Below are positions 44,670 to 53,674 of a stretch of DNA of 64,000 nucleotides, piece by piece. The position numbers were made by a program, and so were the translations under genes. Source of the stretch: Fodinibius salsisoli (lineage in GTDB: Bacteria > Bacteroidota > Rhodothermia > Balneolales > Balneolaceae); contig NZ_JAGGJA010000008.1 in assembly GCF_026229185.1 (NCBI RefSeq), forward strand, positions 186,001-250,000. The letters are read 5' to 3'. Position 1 is the stretch's first letter. Each line of letters opens with the position of its first letter. Under the pieces are notes generated by a model. It was given only the letters and a program-made list of their open reading frames with translations. It had not been told where the DNA came from and did not search any database.

Positions 44670-46451
44670 CTATTCGACTTCTACTCCTCTTTTTAAGCGG
44701 ATATGAAGCTCATCCAACTGCTCTTGATCTACATGGTCGGGGCTGTTATCCATGGTACTTTGTGCTTTCTGATTCTTGGGGAAAGCAATGACATCCCGCA
44801 GGCTGGTGCCGCCGGCCAAAATCATGATGATACGATCAACGCCAAGAGCGATACCGCCGTGCGGAGGCGCGCCGTACTTAAAGGCTTCCAGCAGGAAGCC
44901 AAACCGATCTTCGGCTTCTTCTTCATCAATGCCCAGCAGCTTAAACATGCGACTCTGAAGGTCCCGATTATGAATACGGATAGATCCCCCACCAATTTCA
45001 TAGCCATTAAGTACTAAATCGTAGGCACGGGAACGTACGGAAGTCGGATCATCATCCAGCTTATCAACATCTTCTTCATGAGGCGAAGTAAACGGATGGT
45101 GCAGCGCATGGTATCGCTGGTCTTCGCGGCTCCACTCTACCAGTGGAAAGTCCGTAACCCACAGAAAGTTAAACTCATCTTTGTTAATCAGGTTATGGTC
45201 TTCGCCCATCATAAGACGCAACTTGCCCATTTGTTTGTAGACATCAGGGCTCGGGCCCGCCAGGATAAGCACCAGATCGCCCATTTCGGCTTCGGCCTTC
45301 TCGACCATTGCTTCCACGGTTTCCTCTTTTAAAAACTTACCAACACTACATTTTACGCCATCATCTTCATTGAGCTTAATGTAGATCAACCCACCGGCAC
45401 CGGTTTCATCCTGAACACGCTCGGTCAGCCGGTCAATAGCGCCACGCCCCATATCTCCCTGGTCCGGCACCGTAATACCCAAGACGGCCCCGCCTTTCTC
45501 TACCGTGCTGGAAAAAATATTAAACTCAGAATCTTTAACCAGCTCCGAAAAGTCAGCAAATTCCAGCCCAAAACGCGTATCCGGCTTGTCGGTGCCGTAG
45601 GTGGTCATAGCCTCATCATACGTCATTCGCTTGAAAGAACCTTCAATCTCTTCATTGACGGTTTCCTTCATCAGCTTCTGCATCAGCTGCTCGGTGCTGC
45701 TCATTATGGCTTCTTCGTCCACGAACGACATCTCCACATCAATCTGGGTAAACTCCGGCTGGCGGTCGGCCCGCAGGTCTTCATCCCTAAAACATTTCAC
45801 AATCTGGAAATAGCGATCGAAACCGGAAACCATCAGCAGCTGCTTATAGGTCTGTGGACTTTGTGGCAGGGCAAAAAACCGGCCAGGATTTACGCGGCTG
45901 GGCACCAAGTAGTCTCGGGCCCCCTCCGGGGTACTTTTCATCAGCACCGGCGTCTCAACTTCCACAAAATCATTATCGTGATAAAAAGAACGAACCGTCT
46001 GGTAAAAATCAGACCGGAGTATCATATTCCGTTGCAGATCCGGGCGCCGCAAGTCCAGATAGCGGTAGCGCAGGCGGATTTCCTCCCCCGTTTCAATATC
46101 TTCTTTGATCTCGAAGGGCGTAGTTTCTGCTTCGGAATAGATAATCAACTCATCTACAACAATTTCAATATCGCCGGTTTTAATTTCCGGGTTGATATTT
46201 TCTTCATCACGCCGATCGACCACTCCTTTTATCCCGATAACATATTCTGTGCGCAACTGCTCGGCCTTCTTATGCAGTTCTTTATCCGTTTCATTAAACA
46301 CAATTTGTGTAATCCCATGCCGGTCGCGAAGATCAATAAAAATAACACCTCCCAAATCGCGACGGGTTGCGACCCATCCGTTTAAAACAATTTCTTCGCC
46401 TGTATCTTTTGCCGTTAATTCTCCACAGTTGTGGGTTCTTTTCCACGTCAT
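44670..46451 (-). CDS. aspS: Aspartyl-tRNA synthetase
   Basis: This 593-aa bacterial-type enzyme has an N-terminal OB-fold anticodon domain (about residues 1-105: RTHNCGELTAKDTGEEIVLNGWVATRRDLGG), class II motif 1 near RFYQTVRSFYHDNDFVEVETP, motif 2 (CFRDEDLRADRQPEFTQIDVEMSF), the bacterial GAD insertion (about 285-420) and motif 3 (GIALGVDRIIMILAG) near residue 535. It charges tRNA-Asp. Whether it is discriminating cannot be judged here. It is transcribed with the DUF429 gene. Confidence 0.98.
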   Translation of the reverse strand: MTWKRTHNCGELTAKDTGEEIVLNGWVATRRDLGGVIFIDLRDRHGITQIVFNETDKELHKKAEQLRTEYVIGIKGVVDRRDEENINPEIKTGDIEIVVDELIIYSEAETTPFEIKEDIETGEEIRLRYRYLDLRRPDLQRNMILRSDFYQTVRSFYHDNDFVEVETPVLMKSTPEGARDYLVPSRVNPGRFFALPQSPQTYKQLLMVSGFDRYFQIVKCFRDEDLRADRQPEFTQIDVEMSFVDEEAIMSSTEQLMQKLMKETVNEEIEGSFKRMTYDEAMTTYGTDKPDTRFGLEFADFSELVKDSEFNIFSSTVEKGGAVLGITVPDQGDMGRGAIDRLTERVQDETGAGGLIYIKLNEDDGVKCSVGKFLKEETVEAMVEKAEAEMGDLVLILAGPSPDVYKQMGKLRLMMGEDHNLINKDEFNFLWVTDFPLVEWSREDQRYHALHHPFTSPHEEDVDKLDDDPTSVRSRAYDLVLNGYEIGGGSIRIHNRDLQSRMFKLLGIDEEEAEDRFGFLLEAFKYGAPPHGGIALGVDRIIMILAGGTSLRDVIAFPKNQKAQSTMDNSPDHVDQEQLDELHIRLKRGVEVE

Positions 46452-46651
46452 AAACTAAAAAATATCTTTACTGAATTGGTGATCTGTTTTCAGAAGCATT
46501 GAAAATAAGTATTCTAATGACCAATCGCTCCCTGTTCTTTTAATTAATCATATTAGATCAATATAATTTTTCAGCTTCCCTTATTCTCTTACCTTAGTTA
46601 TATCAAAATACATGCTACGTTGCCTCGGCACTACATAAAAGCCGAATATCT

Positions 46652-47305
46652 ATGACCCCAATTTCAGTTTTAATTGCTGAAGATCACGAGATTGTGCGCT
46701 ATGGTATCAGCACTTATCTATCTTCAGCAGAAGATATTACGATTGTAGGTGAAGCTTCCTCCGGAGATGAATGCCTAACCTTATTCAAGAAAACAAAGCC
46801 GGATTTATGCCTGCTCGATATTAGTATGCCGCATAAAGACGGTATTGAAGCAGCCCGACTTATTCGCAAGATCGACCAGGAAGTCAAAATTCTGATTCTC
46901 TCGATGCATACAGATCGGCAGAAGCTGACTGATGTCTTAAAGGCGGGCATTGATGGCTACCTGCTAAAAAATATTGAGAAGGCTGATATTCTACATGGTA
47001 TCCGGGCCATTATGCGAGGCCATCAAGTGTTCAGCAAACCTATTGCTGAAATGATGATTACTTCTTTCCTGGATCAAGAAATTCCGCCAGACCCTGATAT
47101 TCAAACAGATATCTCTAAGCGCGAGCAGGAAATTCTTGAACTTATCGTTAAGGGAATGACCAGCAAAGAAATTGCCCAGGAACTTTATATCAGTCCCCGT
47201 ACCGTTGATACCCACCGCTCCAACCTAATGGAAAAACTCGATCTCCATAATACCGCCGACCTGGTTCGCTTTGCCATTACACACAAGTTAGTGCGCCTGA
47301 CTTAA
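46652..47305 (+). CDS. NarL/LuxR-type response regulator
   Basis: This 217-aa protein has a receiver domain (about 1-120) with acidic pocket ED at 10-11, phosphorylated Asp56 (LLDISMP), Ser at LSMHT and a Lys at LLKNI. A LuxR-type helix-turn-helix follows (about 150-212: SKREQEILELIVKGMTSKEIAQELYISPRTVDTHRSNLMEKL). No histidine kinase gene is nearby, so it is an orphan whose partner must be elsewhere. It is a single gene followed by a strong terminator. Confidence 0.93.
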   Translation: MTPISVLIAEDHEIVRYGISTYLSSAEDITIVGEASSGDECLTLFKKTKPDLCLLDISMPHKDGIEAARLIRKIDQEVKILILSMHTDRQKLTDVLKAGIDGYLLKNIEKADILHGIRAIMRGHQVFSKPIAEMMITSFLDQEIPPDPDIQTDISKREQEILELIVKGMTSKEIAQELYISPRTVDTHRSNLMEKLDLHNTADLVRFAITHKLVRLT

Positions 47306-47419
47306 GCAATTACGTAATATTACCCATCAAAATTACATAATTATCGCTATTGATCAGCGTAGGTCCAGAGGTTAAGTTATCTATTGCAAATGGGGTAATA
47401 GCCGTCTGTAGATGATATA

Positions 47420-47457
47420 TAGCAGCCATACCGTGACTGGGTGGCTGCTATTTTTTT
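47420..47457 (+). terminator. Terminator of the response regulator gene
   Basis: TAGCAGCCA (47420-47428) pairs with TGGCTGCTA (47442-47450), followed by seven T (47451-47457). This is a classic Rho-independent terminator on the plus strand. Confidence 0.88.
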
Positions 47458-47483
47458 ATCTACCTTATATCACTTCATAAAGA

Positions 47484-47521
47484 AGCCTCCACATTCAAAT
47501 TTACAGCTGAACATGGAGGCT
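47484..47521 (-). terminator. Possible terminator of the TIM-barrel isomerase gene
   Basis: AGCCTCCA (47484-47491) and TGGAGGCT (47514-47521) can pair around a 22-nt loop. On the minus strand it is followed by TCTTTA. The long loop makes it a weaker candidate. Confidence 0.5.
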
Positions 47522-47545
47522 CTATATCCGTGCTAAACAGACTGC

Positions 47546-48550
47546 TTAATCATCATCCGAAAAGGCAGAATCAAAGGCAGCCTCAGAGGGTGGAAAATCA
47601 ATATCTTTCGTGTATTGGCAGGATTCTTCCGCGCCGAACTCACGATCCATACCGCTATCTTCCCACTCAATGGAAAGCGGTCCTTGGTAATTGATACGGT
47701 TCAGTGCCCGGATTACCTGTTCGAAGTCGATACGTCCACGACCGATGGAAACAAAATCCCAGCAGCGATCTTGGTGACCAAAGTTCAGATGCCCACCAAA
47801 GACACCAGCACGCTTGCGTTCATCCGACCACCAAACATCTTTCATATGAGCGTGATAGATACGATCGCTAAACTCCAGGATAAACTCAATATAATCCACT
47901 CCCTGATATCCAAAGTGGCTGGGGTCGTAGTTAAAGCCAAAGGCCTCTCGCCCATCCAGGGCATCAACGGCCTGCTGTGCAGATGAAATGTCGAAAGCAA
48001 TTTCTGTGGGATGAACTTCCAGCCCGAAACGAACGCCTTCTTCATCAAACACATCCAAAATAGGATTCCATCGATCCGCGAAATCCTGGTACCCTTCTTC
48101 AATGAGTCCCGGCGTGTTCGGTGGAAAGGAGTACATTTTGGACCAGATAGAGCTACCTGTAAAACCATTGACCACATCCACGCCCAGCTTGGCAGCAGCG
48201 CGAGCCGTATCTTTTATTTCATCAGCAGCCCGCTGACGTACGCCTTCCGGATCACCATCACCCCACACATGTTCGGGCACAATCGCCTTGTGTCGTTCAT
48301 CGATAGGATCGCAAACCGCCTGCCCCACCAAGTGATTACTGATAGACCACACCTTCAGATCGTATTTTGCCAACAGCTCTTTGCGCTGTTCGCAGTAGCC
48401 CTCTTCACTGAGCGCTTTCTGTACGTTAAAATGATCTCCCCAACAGGCCAGCTCTAAGCCGTCATAGCCCCAAGAAGAAGCTTTTTCAGCGAGCGTTTCG
48501 AGCGACATATCGGCCCATTGACCGGTAAATAATGTTACTGGACGTGCCAT
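47546..48550 (-). CDS. Sugar phosphate isomerase/epimerase-like TIM-barrel protein
   Basis: This 334-aa protein belongs to the xylose-isomerase-like/AP endonuclease 2 superfamily: [23 protein letters not shown] at the start, a metal-site Glu in [29 protein letters not shown] (His ligand) and SIEWEDSG (last metal Glu) near the end. The usual metal ligands (Glu, Asp/His, His, Glu) look intact. The substrate is unknown. Relatives occur with Gfo/Idh/MocA oxidoreductases and DUF1080 proteins, both present elsewhere in this window. It is divergent from a Crp/Fnr gene. Confidence 0.88.
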   Translation of the reverse strand: MARPVTLFTGQWADMSLETLAEKASSWGYDGLELACWGDHFNVQKALSEEGYCEQRKELLAKYDLKVWSISNHLVGQAVCDPIDERHKAIVPEHVWGDGDPEGVRQRAADEIKDTARAAAKLGVDVVNGFTGSSIWSKMYSFPPNTPGLIEEGYQDFADRWNPILDVFDEEGVRFGLEVHPTEIAFDISSAQQAVDALDGREAFGFNYDPSHFGYQGVDYIEFILEFSDRIYHAHMKDVWWSDERKRAGVFGGHLNFGHQDRCWDFVSIGRGRIDFEQVIRALNRINYQGPLSIEWEDSGMDREFGAEESCQYTKDIDFPPSEAAFDSAFSDDD

Positions 48551-48767
48551 AATTTTTATCGTTTAATTAACAATTTCTTTTCTATGCAGAACGTCGTAAG
48601 TCTCGCTTATTTGCTGTAAAATGTCAAAAAAAGATATCTCAGATGTTGTAAAAAAATTTTGCCCTTTTTGAGCCGAACTTATCTGGCCTTTGCATATCAT
48701 GACAAGATGTATAACATTATGCTGCAAATGCTGGGGATGATTTATCATCACTAATCTTATTAAAACC

Positions 48768-49346
48768 ATGCCAAAGCCTGAAAAGCTGTTGTCTGATCGA
48801 TTAAACAAAATCATCAATTTTGATGAGCCTAGCCTCTCTGAGCTGATGAATCTATTTGAAGTCAATCATTTTGACAAAGGTTTTCATTATGCAAAAACCG
48901 GTGAATATGCAACGAGGATGGGTTTTGTCGTTGAGGGTGTGCTTCGGGCATATCATACCACGAAGGAAGGTGAGTATTATAATAAAACCTTTTTTACCGA
49001 AGGCTCTTTTGTCGGAGCCTACTCCTCTTTGGTCACTGGAAAAAAGAATCTTATCAACATTCAATGCCTGACAGACGTAATGCTGCTGGAGGGCTCATAT
49101 GCGGATCTTGTAGCCTTATATGACGACTATCCCAGTGTAGAACGCTTTTCGCGCATCCTGGCCGAACAATATTTTGTCCATAAAGAACGACGAGAGATAC
49201 AGCTGGTCACCCTCGACGCTGCCGAGCGCTATGAGCTCTTCCGCAAAAATCATCCGGAGGTGGAACAGCAAATCCCGCAATATCACATTGCCTCCTACCT
49301 GGGCGTTACCCCCACCCAATTGAGCAGAATACGAGCGAAACAATAG
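48768..49346 (+). CDS. Crp/Fnr-family regulator, first of two
   Basis: This 192-aa protein has a cyclic-nucleotide-binding-like beta barrel (about residues 20-110: FDKGFHYAKTGEYATRMGFVVEGVLRAYH, NKTFFTEGSFVGAYSS) and a short C-terminal winged helix (about 145-190: AAERYELFRKNHPEVEQQIPQYHIASYLGVTPTQLSRIR). The nucleotide pocket does not show the full cAMP-binding Arg/Glu signature, so the ligand is unknown. This compact form is common in Bacteroidota. A related gene (51051-51629) lies beyond the SDR and VTT genes. Confidence 0.9.
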   Translation: MPKPEKLLSDRLNKIINFDEPSLSELMNLFEVNHFDKGFHYAKTGEYATRMGFVVEGVLRAYHTTKEGEYYNKTFFTEGSFVGAYSSLVTGKKNLINIQCLTDVMLLEGSYADLVALYDDYPSVERFSRILAEQYFVHKERREIQLVTLDAAERYELFRKNHPEVEQQIPQYHIASYLGVTPTQLSRIRAKQ

Positions 49347-49348
49347 GA

Positions 49349-49440
49349 GGCTTTGCAAAGCCAATCAAGTTTGTCACTCTGAGCTTGTCGAAGAGTCTCC
49401 CAGCTCTTCCGTTAACTTAGCTCAATTTATTTACATATGT
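49349..49440 (+). repeat. Partial family A interspersed repeat
   Basis: It starts with the 14-bp palindrome GGCTTTGCAAAGCC (49349-49362), followed by TTTGTCACTCTGAGCTTGTCGAAGAGTCTCC, which matches the left half of family A elements. The matching right end is missing, so this copy looks truncated. Confidence 0.65.
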
Positions 49441-49506
49441 ACATGAGGTTTGGATAGGCCGGCCATAGCTTTCCATAGAGATAAACAAATCCAACAAACC
49501 ATCTTT

Positions 49507-50250
49507 ATGGAATTAGCGAACAACAAGATATTAATTACCGGAGCTACAGCCGGCATAGGCAAAGCCATAGCCAAGGAATTCCTCAAACATAACAATACCA
49601 TCATTGCCGTCGGACGTGATAAGAGAAAGTTCAAAAGTCTGCAGGCTATTTCGGACCGCATCATTCCTTTTCAGTGCGACCTGGCTAACTCATTGCAGCT
49701 GGAAGAACTCGTACTCTTCATTGAGCAAAAACATCCGGATACGAATATCCTTATCAATAATGCCGGTATTCAATATAATTATCGGTTTGCCGACGAACAG
49801 CATATCACCGATAGGATTAAACACGAGCTGGAGGTCAATCTCTATGCCCCGCTTGCACTCACCGGTTTACTGCTGCCCATTCTAACACTCAACGAGCAGC
49901 CGGCTATTGTTAATATTTCATCCGGTCTGGCCCTTGCTCCCAAGAAACAAGCACCCGTTTACTGTGCATCCAAAGCGGCCATCCATAACTTCTCAAAGTC
50001 GCTGCGGTACCAGCTGGAAGAAAGCGATGTCCATGTTTTTGAAGTGATCCCTCCCCTCGTTGATACGGGCATGACCCAGGGACGCGGTCGTGGCAAGATA
50101 TCTCCTGAACAGCTCAGCCGTGAATTCATCAAAAAGTTTCAAAAAAACCGGTATGAGATAGCCATCGGCAAAGTTAAGTGGCTCAAACTGCTCCGGCGAC
50201 TGAGTCCAGCACTGGCCGACCGTTTGCTAAAAAACGGCAGCGAAAATTAA
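49507..50250 (+). CDS. Short-chain dehydrogenase/reductase, DltE-like
   Basis: This 247-aa protein has the classical SDR pattern: NAD(P)-binding ITGATAGIGKAIA (about residues 10-22), NNAGIQ (about 82-87) and the catalytic Ser-Tyr-Lys set VNISSGLAL...YCASKAA (about 138-160). The start is set at ATG 49507, which places the Rossmann motif at the expected distance. The frame extends upstream only with a TTG. The substrate is unknown. It is followed 24 bp later by the VTT-domain gene. Confidence 0.9.
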   Translation: MELANNKILITGATAGIGKAIAKEFLKHNNTIIAVGRDKRKFKSLQAISDRIIPFQCDLANSLQLEELVLFIEQKHPDTNILINNAGIQYNYRFADEQHITDRIKHELEVNLYAPLALTGLLLPILTLNEQPAIVNISSGLALAPKKQAPVYCASKAAIHNFSKSLRYQLEESDVHVFEVIPPLVDTGMTQGRGRGKISPEQLSREFIKKFQKNRYEIAIGKVKWLKLLRRLSPALADRLLKNGSEN

Positions 50251-50274
50251 TCTCCCATAACAAAGAATTCTCTT

Positions 50275-50937
50275 ATGAAAGATCTGATCAAAATAATTGT
50301 TGTGCTGGCTCTCGTCTTTGCCTCCACCTTCCTCGTAGCGAACCTAACCAGGTTACTATCCATTGAACAAATTAAAAGCTGGCTCCAGATGGCCCATCAG
50401 CTTTCTCCCCTTTATGTAGGATCGGTAGTCATTCTCTTACTTTTCTGTGATTTATTTATCGCTGTTCCCACGCTTACCATCACCATTTTATCCGGATATT
50501 TCCTGGGGTTTCCCCTGGGCGCAATCACGGCCATTACCGGGATGACGCTGGCCGGATTTGCGGGCTATGCCCTGAGCAGAAAATACGGCGACTCCGTTTT
50601 CAAATTCCTGATTAAAGATACCGACCGACGAGCAGAAGCAGTATCAACCTTCGAAAGCTACGGCTTTGCTATGATCCTGATGAGTCGGGCGGTCCCTATT
50701 TTTCCGGAAGTGTCGGCCTGCCTGGCCGGAATGACGAAGATGAAGTTTTCTCGGTTCCTGGGGGCCTGGTTGCTAAGCAGCGTTCCGTACGCTTCCATTG
50801 CTTCCTATGCGGGTTCGGTAAGTTCTATCGACAACCCCATGCCGGCTATTTACGCGGCTATCTCGCTCTCGGCCGTCCTCTGGATCGCCTGGTTCATCTA
50901 CAGCCGATACCAAAAAATGGAGACGGTTAATCACTAA
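50275..50937 (+). CDS. TVP38/TMEM64 (VTT-domain) membrane protein
   Basis: This 220-aa protein has about five to six helices. The VTT (DedA-like) core has FIAVPTLTITILSGYFLGFPLGAITAITGMTLAGFAGYALSRKYG, and a later MILMSRAVPIFPEVSACLAGMTKMKFSRF segment with conserved Arg-x-x-P. VTT relatives include lipid scramblases and DedA transporters. A lipid or small-solute role is possible but unproven. It is co-directional with the SDR gene and with the second Crp/Fnr gene. Confidence 0.9.
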   Translation: MKDLIKIIVVLALVFASTFLVANLTRLLSIEQIKSWLQMAHQLSPLYVGSVVILLLFCDLFIAVPTLTITILSGYFLGFPLGAITAITGMTLAGFAGYALSRKYGDSVFKFLIKDTDRRAEAVSTFESYGFAMILMSRAVPIFPEVSACLAGMTKMKFSRFLGAWLLSSVPYASIASYAGSVSSIDNPMPAIYAAISLSAVLWIAWFIYSRYQKMETVNH

Positions 50938-51050
50938 CTAAGCCGTGCCTTTGGAAAATCAGTTTTTTGAGGTATTGCCTTACCAGTGCTAAATTGGTAG
51001 TCTGCACCTATTCCGCAACATCCATTAGGATACATCCAGGTCTATCATAC

Positions 51051-51629
51051 ATGAATATCACGAAAAATATTACGGCTTTCTTTGAGAAACATTATCCGGA
51101 GTATAACCATGACGGGCTTGATGAGTTATCATCGGCGTTCATCTCCAAAAAGATCCCGAAGGATACCATCATCCTCAGCGAGTCAATGACGGATGGTAAG
51201 CTGCGGTTTTTAAATAAAGGGATTGTCCGGGAATACTACCTTAGTGAAACTAAAGAGAGGAACATCAACTTTTATCTACAGCCGAATTTTATTACGGATT
51301 TTTCTTCGTTCATAAATGCCAGCCGGACCAAGAAAAACCAAGCTACCGTAACGGATGTTGAACTTTTTGAGCTCGATCGGGAACCATTTCTGCGGCTGTT
51401 GAACAGCTATGAATGCGCGCAAAATATGATGGATGAAATTTTTCAACGCCTCCTTAAAGTGCGGGAGCAATTTGAATATAACCGGATGACCAAATCGCCT
51501 GAGGAATTGTACCAGGAACTACGGATCTATAAACCCGAGTGGCTGCAGAACATTCCACAGTACCACATTGCCTCTTACCTTGGTATTACGCCCGAGACCC
51601 TGAGCCGAATCCGAAGCCGCATTTCTTGA
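51051..51629 (+). CDS. Crp/Fnr-family regulator, second of two
   Basis: This 192-aa protein is a relative of the 48768 gene: an N-terminal beta barrel (FISKKIPKDTIILSESMTDGKLRFLNKGIVREYYL) and a C-terminal winged helix (SPEELYQELRIYKPEWLQNIPQYHIASYLGITPETLSRIRSRI). The near-identical IPQYHIASYLG end shows that the two regulators are paralogous, although the rest differs. The ligand is unknown. ATG 51051 is chosen because the upstream extension has only a non-ATG start and no domain character. Confidence 0.88.
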   Translation: MNITKNITAFFEKHYPEYNHDGLDELSSAFISKKIPKDTIILSESMTDGKLRFLNKGIVREYYLSETKERNINFYLQPNFITDFSSFINASRTKKNQATVTDVELFELDREPFLRLLNSYECAQNMMDEIFQRLLKVREQFEYNRMTKSPEELYQELRIYKPEWLQNIPQYHIASYLGITPETLSRIRSRIS

Positions 51630-51685
51630 TTCAAATCAATGACTTTGGTGTCATCCTTCTCGTTCTTTGATCCAAACCTAAAAAA

Positions 51686-51821
51686 GGCCTTTGAAATACC
51701 GACACATATTTCGACTTCACTCCGCTGCGCTCAATATGACGTCAGTCTGAGCGCAATGAACACCGATTTTAATCGGAGCGAATGTAGTCGAAGAGTGAAT
51801 ATTCGGTTTTACAAAGCTCTC
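51686..51821 (-). repeat. Interspersed hairpin repeat, family A long subtype, copy 2
   Basis: Read on the minus strand, it has the same blocks in the same order as 15811-15943: AGCTTTGTAAAACCGAAT, TTCACTCTTCGACTACATTCG, CTCAGACTGACGTCAT, TTGAGCGCAGCG and TATTTCAAAGGCC. It therefore lies in opposite orientation relative to the first copy. Confidence 0.82.
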
Positions 51822-51841
51822 TAAAATAGAAAACAGAAGTG

Positions 51842-52612
51842 ATGAAGATACACCATATCAGAAATGCGACCATGATCATAGAAACTGCCGGCAAGGTGCT
51901 ATTGGTCGATCCCATGCTGGGCTCCAAAGGAAACCTGCCGCCGCTTACGCTATTCAGGTTCAAGCCCCGAAAAAATCCGATGGTCCCTCTGCCCAATAAT
52001 ATGGACCGCCTGTTGGAAAAAGTCACCCACTGCCTGATCACCCACCAACACCCGGATCACCTTGATCAGCAGGGCATACAATTCCTCAAAGATAGGCAAA
52101 TCCCCATCCTGTGCAGCACAAAAGATGAGCAGGATCTCACCGACGAAGGCTTGAACGTCCAAACAAGTCTCAACTACTGGGAAACCACTGATTTTGCCGG
52201 CCTTCGCGTGACGGGCACTCCGGCCCTGCACGGCTATGGATTTATAACCAAACTGATGGGCAATGTCATCGGATTCTATCTCGAACCTCCGGAAGAACCC
52301 TCCATCTATCTAAGCTCTGATACCATTTACACCGAAGCCGTCCATAAAGTGTTAACAGAATTTCAGCCTGACATTAGTGTGGCGGCCTGCGGCTCTGCAC
52401 AGTTCGATATTTTTGGTCCCCTGCTTATGACCATGGACGATATCCTGAAGTTCTTCAACCATGCCCCGGGCAAAGTCATCGCAAACCACCTCGAGGCAAT
52501 TAACCACTGCCCTACCACCCGGGCGGAATTGCAGAAAAAAGTAGCTAACAATGACCTGGAGAAAAAAGTATGGATCCCTGAGGACGGAGAAACAATAGAC
52601 TTGAGTACTTGA
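51842..52612 (+). CDS. MBL-fold metal-dependent hydrolase
   Basis: This 256-aa protein belongs to the metallo-beta-lactamase superfamily, UlaG-like group: MKIHHIRNATMIIETAGKVLLVDPML at the start, LITHQHPDHLD (the HxHxDH-like metal motif as HQHPDH, about residues 69-74), LHGYG, SSDTIYT (metal Asp) and IANHLEAINHC (last His). The metal ligands seem complete. The substrate is unknown. The ATG at 51842 is preceded by AGAAG; a GTG just before it is less likely. It follows the second family A long repeat. Confidence 0.87.
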   Translation: MKIHHIRNATMIIETAGKVLLVDPMLGSKGNLPPLTLFRFKPRKNPMVPLPNNMDRLLEKVTHCLITHQHPDHLDQQGIQFLKDRQIPILCSTKDEQDLTDEGLNVQTSLNYWETTDFAGLRVTGTPALHGYGFITKLMGNVIGFYLEPPEEPSIYLSSDTIYTEAVHKVLTEFQPDISVAACGSAQFDIFGPLLMTMDDILKFFNHAPGKVIANHLEAINHCPTTRAELQKKVANNDLEKKVWIPEDGETIDLST

Positions 52613-52666
52613 AAAAGGTGCTCCGGTATGAACGGATTGGTTAAAACCCCTTTAGCGGTTGGCTTT

Positions 52667-52718
52667 AAATGATTTTAGCGTAGGTGGAGAGAACGACAGC
52701 AGCAATTTATTCAGCCGG
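52667..52718 (+). repeat. Repeat block X, copy 1
   Basis: AAATGATTTTAGCG followed by a GGAGA-GAACGACAGCA segment and TTTATTCAGCCGG. It is repeated with a few changes at 53194-53246. Confidence 0.7.
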
Positions 52719-52940
52719 CCCTGTGGAATGCCATCTTGTGACCCTCCAAGAATTCGGAAGATTCCACGGGGTCGATGAGTTTTGGGTTACAGCTTGCCTG
52801 ATCCCGATACTTCGGAATTAGGTCATACAAAAAAAGTGATAAGAGTATGAGGTTATTTCAGAAATGGAACCAGTAGTTTTTATTAAATTAATATTTCTTT
52901 CCGCCTTTTGCCGTGTCCCATCCATACGGGGGCTTGACCC

Positions 52941-53084
52941 AAAAGGCTCATAAAAGATCAAGAAGAATTTAACTCCTCGGTGCTGGTAAATTATACCACC
53001 GCTGATCACGGCTTGCAGGCAGCCCCTCGTCAAACAGAAATTCTTCCGGTGGGGCTTGTCCCTTTGAATAGAAATAAAAAATAG
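52941..53084 (+). repeat. Repeat block Y, copy 1 (144 bp)
   Basis: It begins AAAAGGCTCATAAAAG and ends GAAATAAAAAATAG. Compared base by base with the block at 53327-53470, I count 8 differences over 144 positions and no gaps, so it is a recent direct duplication 386 bp apart. Confidence 0.9.
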
Positions 53085-53193
53085 ACATAGCTTTCTCCTC
53101 CGGCCTAATATAAATTCTGCTGGGAATGTGACCGTAGCCGAAGCGTAAAGAAATCATTTCTGTCTGAAAGTTGCCGCTTTTGGCAACTTGAGT

Positions 53194-53246
53194 TAAATGA
53201 TTTTAGCGGAGGCGAAGGGAACGACAGCAAGAACTTATTCAGCCGG
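53194..53246 (+). repeat. Repeat block X, copy 2
   Basis: TAAATGATTTTAGCGGAGG followed by GAACGACAGCA and CTTATTCAGCCGG. It matches 52667-52718 in the same orientation. Confidence 0.7.
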
Positions 53247-53326
53247 TGACTTTTTTGCGTTTCGTTTTTTGGTCATCCAAAAGATGGAACAGCTTATTTT
53301 GTAAGCTTCGCCTTTTGTCTTAGCAC

Positions 53327-53470
53327 AAAAGGCTCGTAAAAAGCCAAGAAGAATTTAACTCCTCGGTGCTGGTAAATTATACCGCCGCTGATCACGGCTT
53401 GGAGGCAGCACCTCGTCAAACAGAAATTCTTCCGGTGGGGCTTGTCCCTTTGAATAGAAATAAAAATTAG
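53327..53470 (+). repeat. Repeat block Y, copy 2 (144 bp)
   Basis: Direct duplicate of 52941-53084 with 8 substitutions. It begins AAAAGGCTCGTAAAAA and ends GAAATAAAAATTAG. Confidence 0.9.
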
Positions 53471-53674
53471 AGGTGACTTTTCACCTTTTGCCGTGTCCGT
53501 CGGTACGGGGACTTGATCCTTCCAAAGGGTCGAGACCAGACAAGCTGGACGTGAAAAACCAAGGAGTTACCAGAGAAAAGGGAGTTCCCCTCCTTGGGAG
53601 GGGACAGGGGTGGGTAAAGCATGCCCAATGATCATTTCACCACAATCGATTAATGGGTAATAAAAGTTATTCCC

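Larger units (their letters stand above)
52613..53674. other. About 1 kb gene-free stretch built of duplicated repeat blocks
   Basis: I find no supported gene. Two blocks each occur twice in the same orientation: block X (52667-52718 and 53194-53246) and block Y (52941-53084 and 53327-53470). Spacing between X and Y differs (about 220 versus 80 bp), so one copy has gained or lost DNA. Short open frames on the minus strand across block Y have protein-like pieces (PPEEFLFDEGLPASRDQRW) but no known family. Near the right end a family-B-like hairpin (53583-53617) is present. Confidence 0.6.

Noticed and set aside
49450-49506. Upstream extension of the SDR gene
   Set aside because: It needs a TTG start, adds residues before the Rossmann motif that relatives lack, and the ATG at 49507 fits the family start.
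52969-53157. 62-codon minus-strand frame across block Y
   Set aside because: The same stretch in the second copy of the block is broken by stops and no family is recognised, so it is treated as repeat DNA.
52941-53470. Direct repeats considered as a CRISPR array
   Set aside because: Only two units of 144 bp with unequal spacing and no short regular repeats or cas genes.
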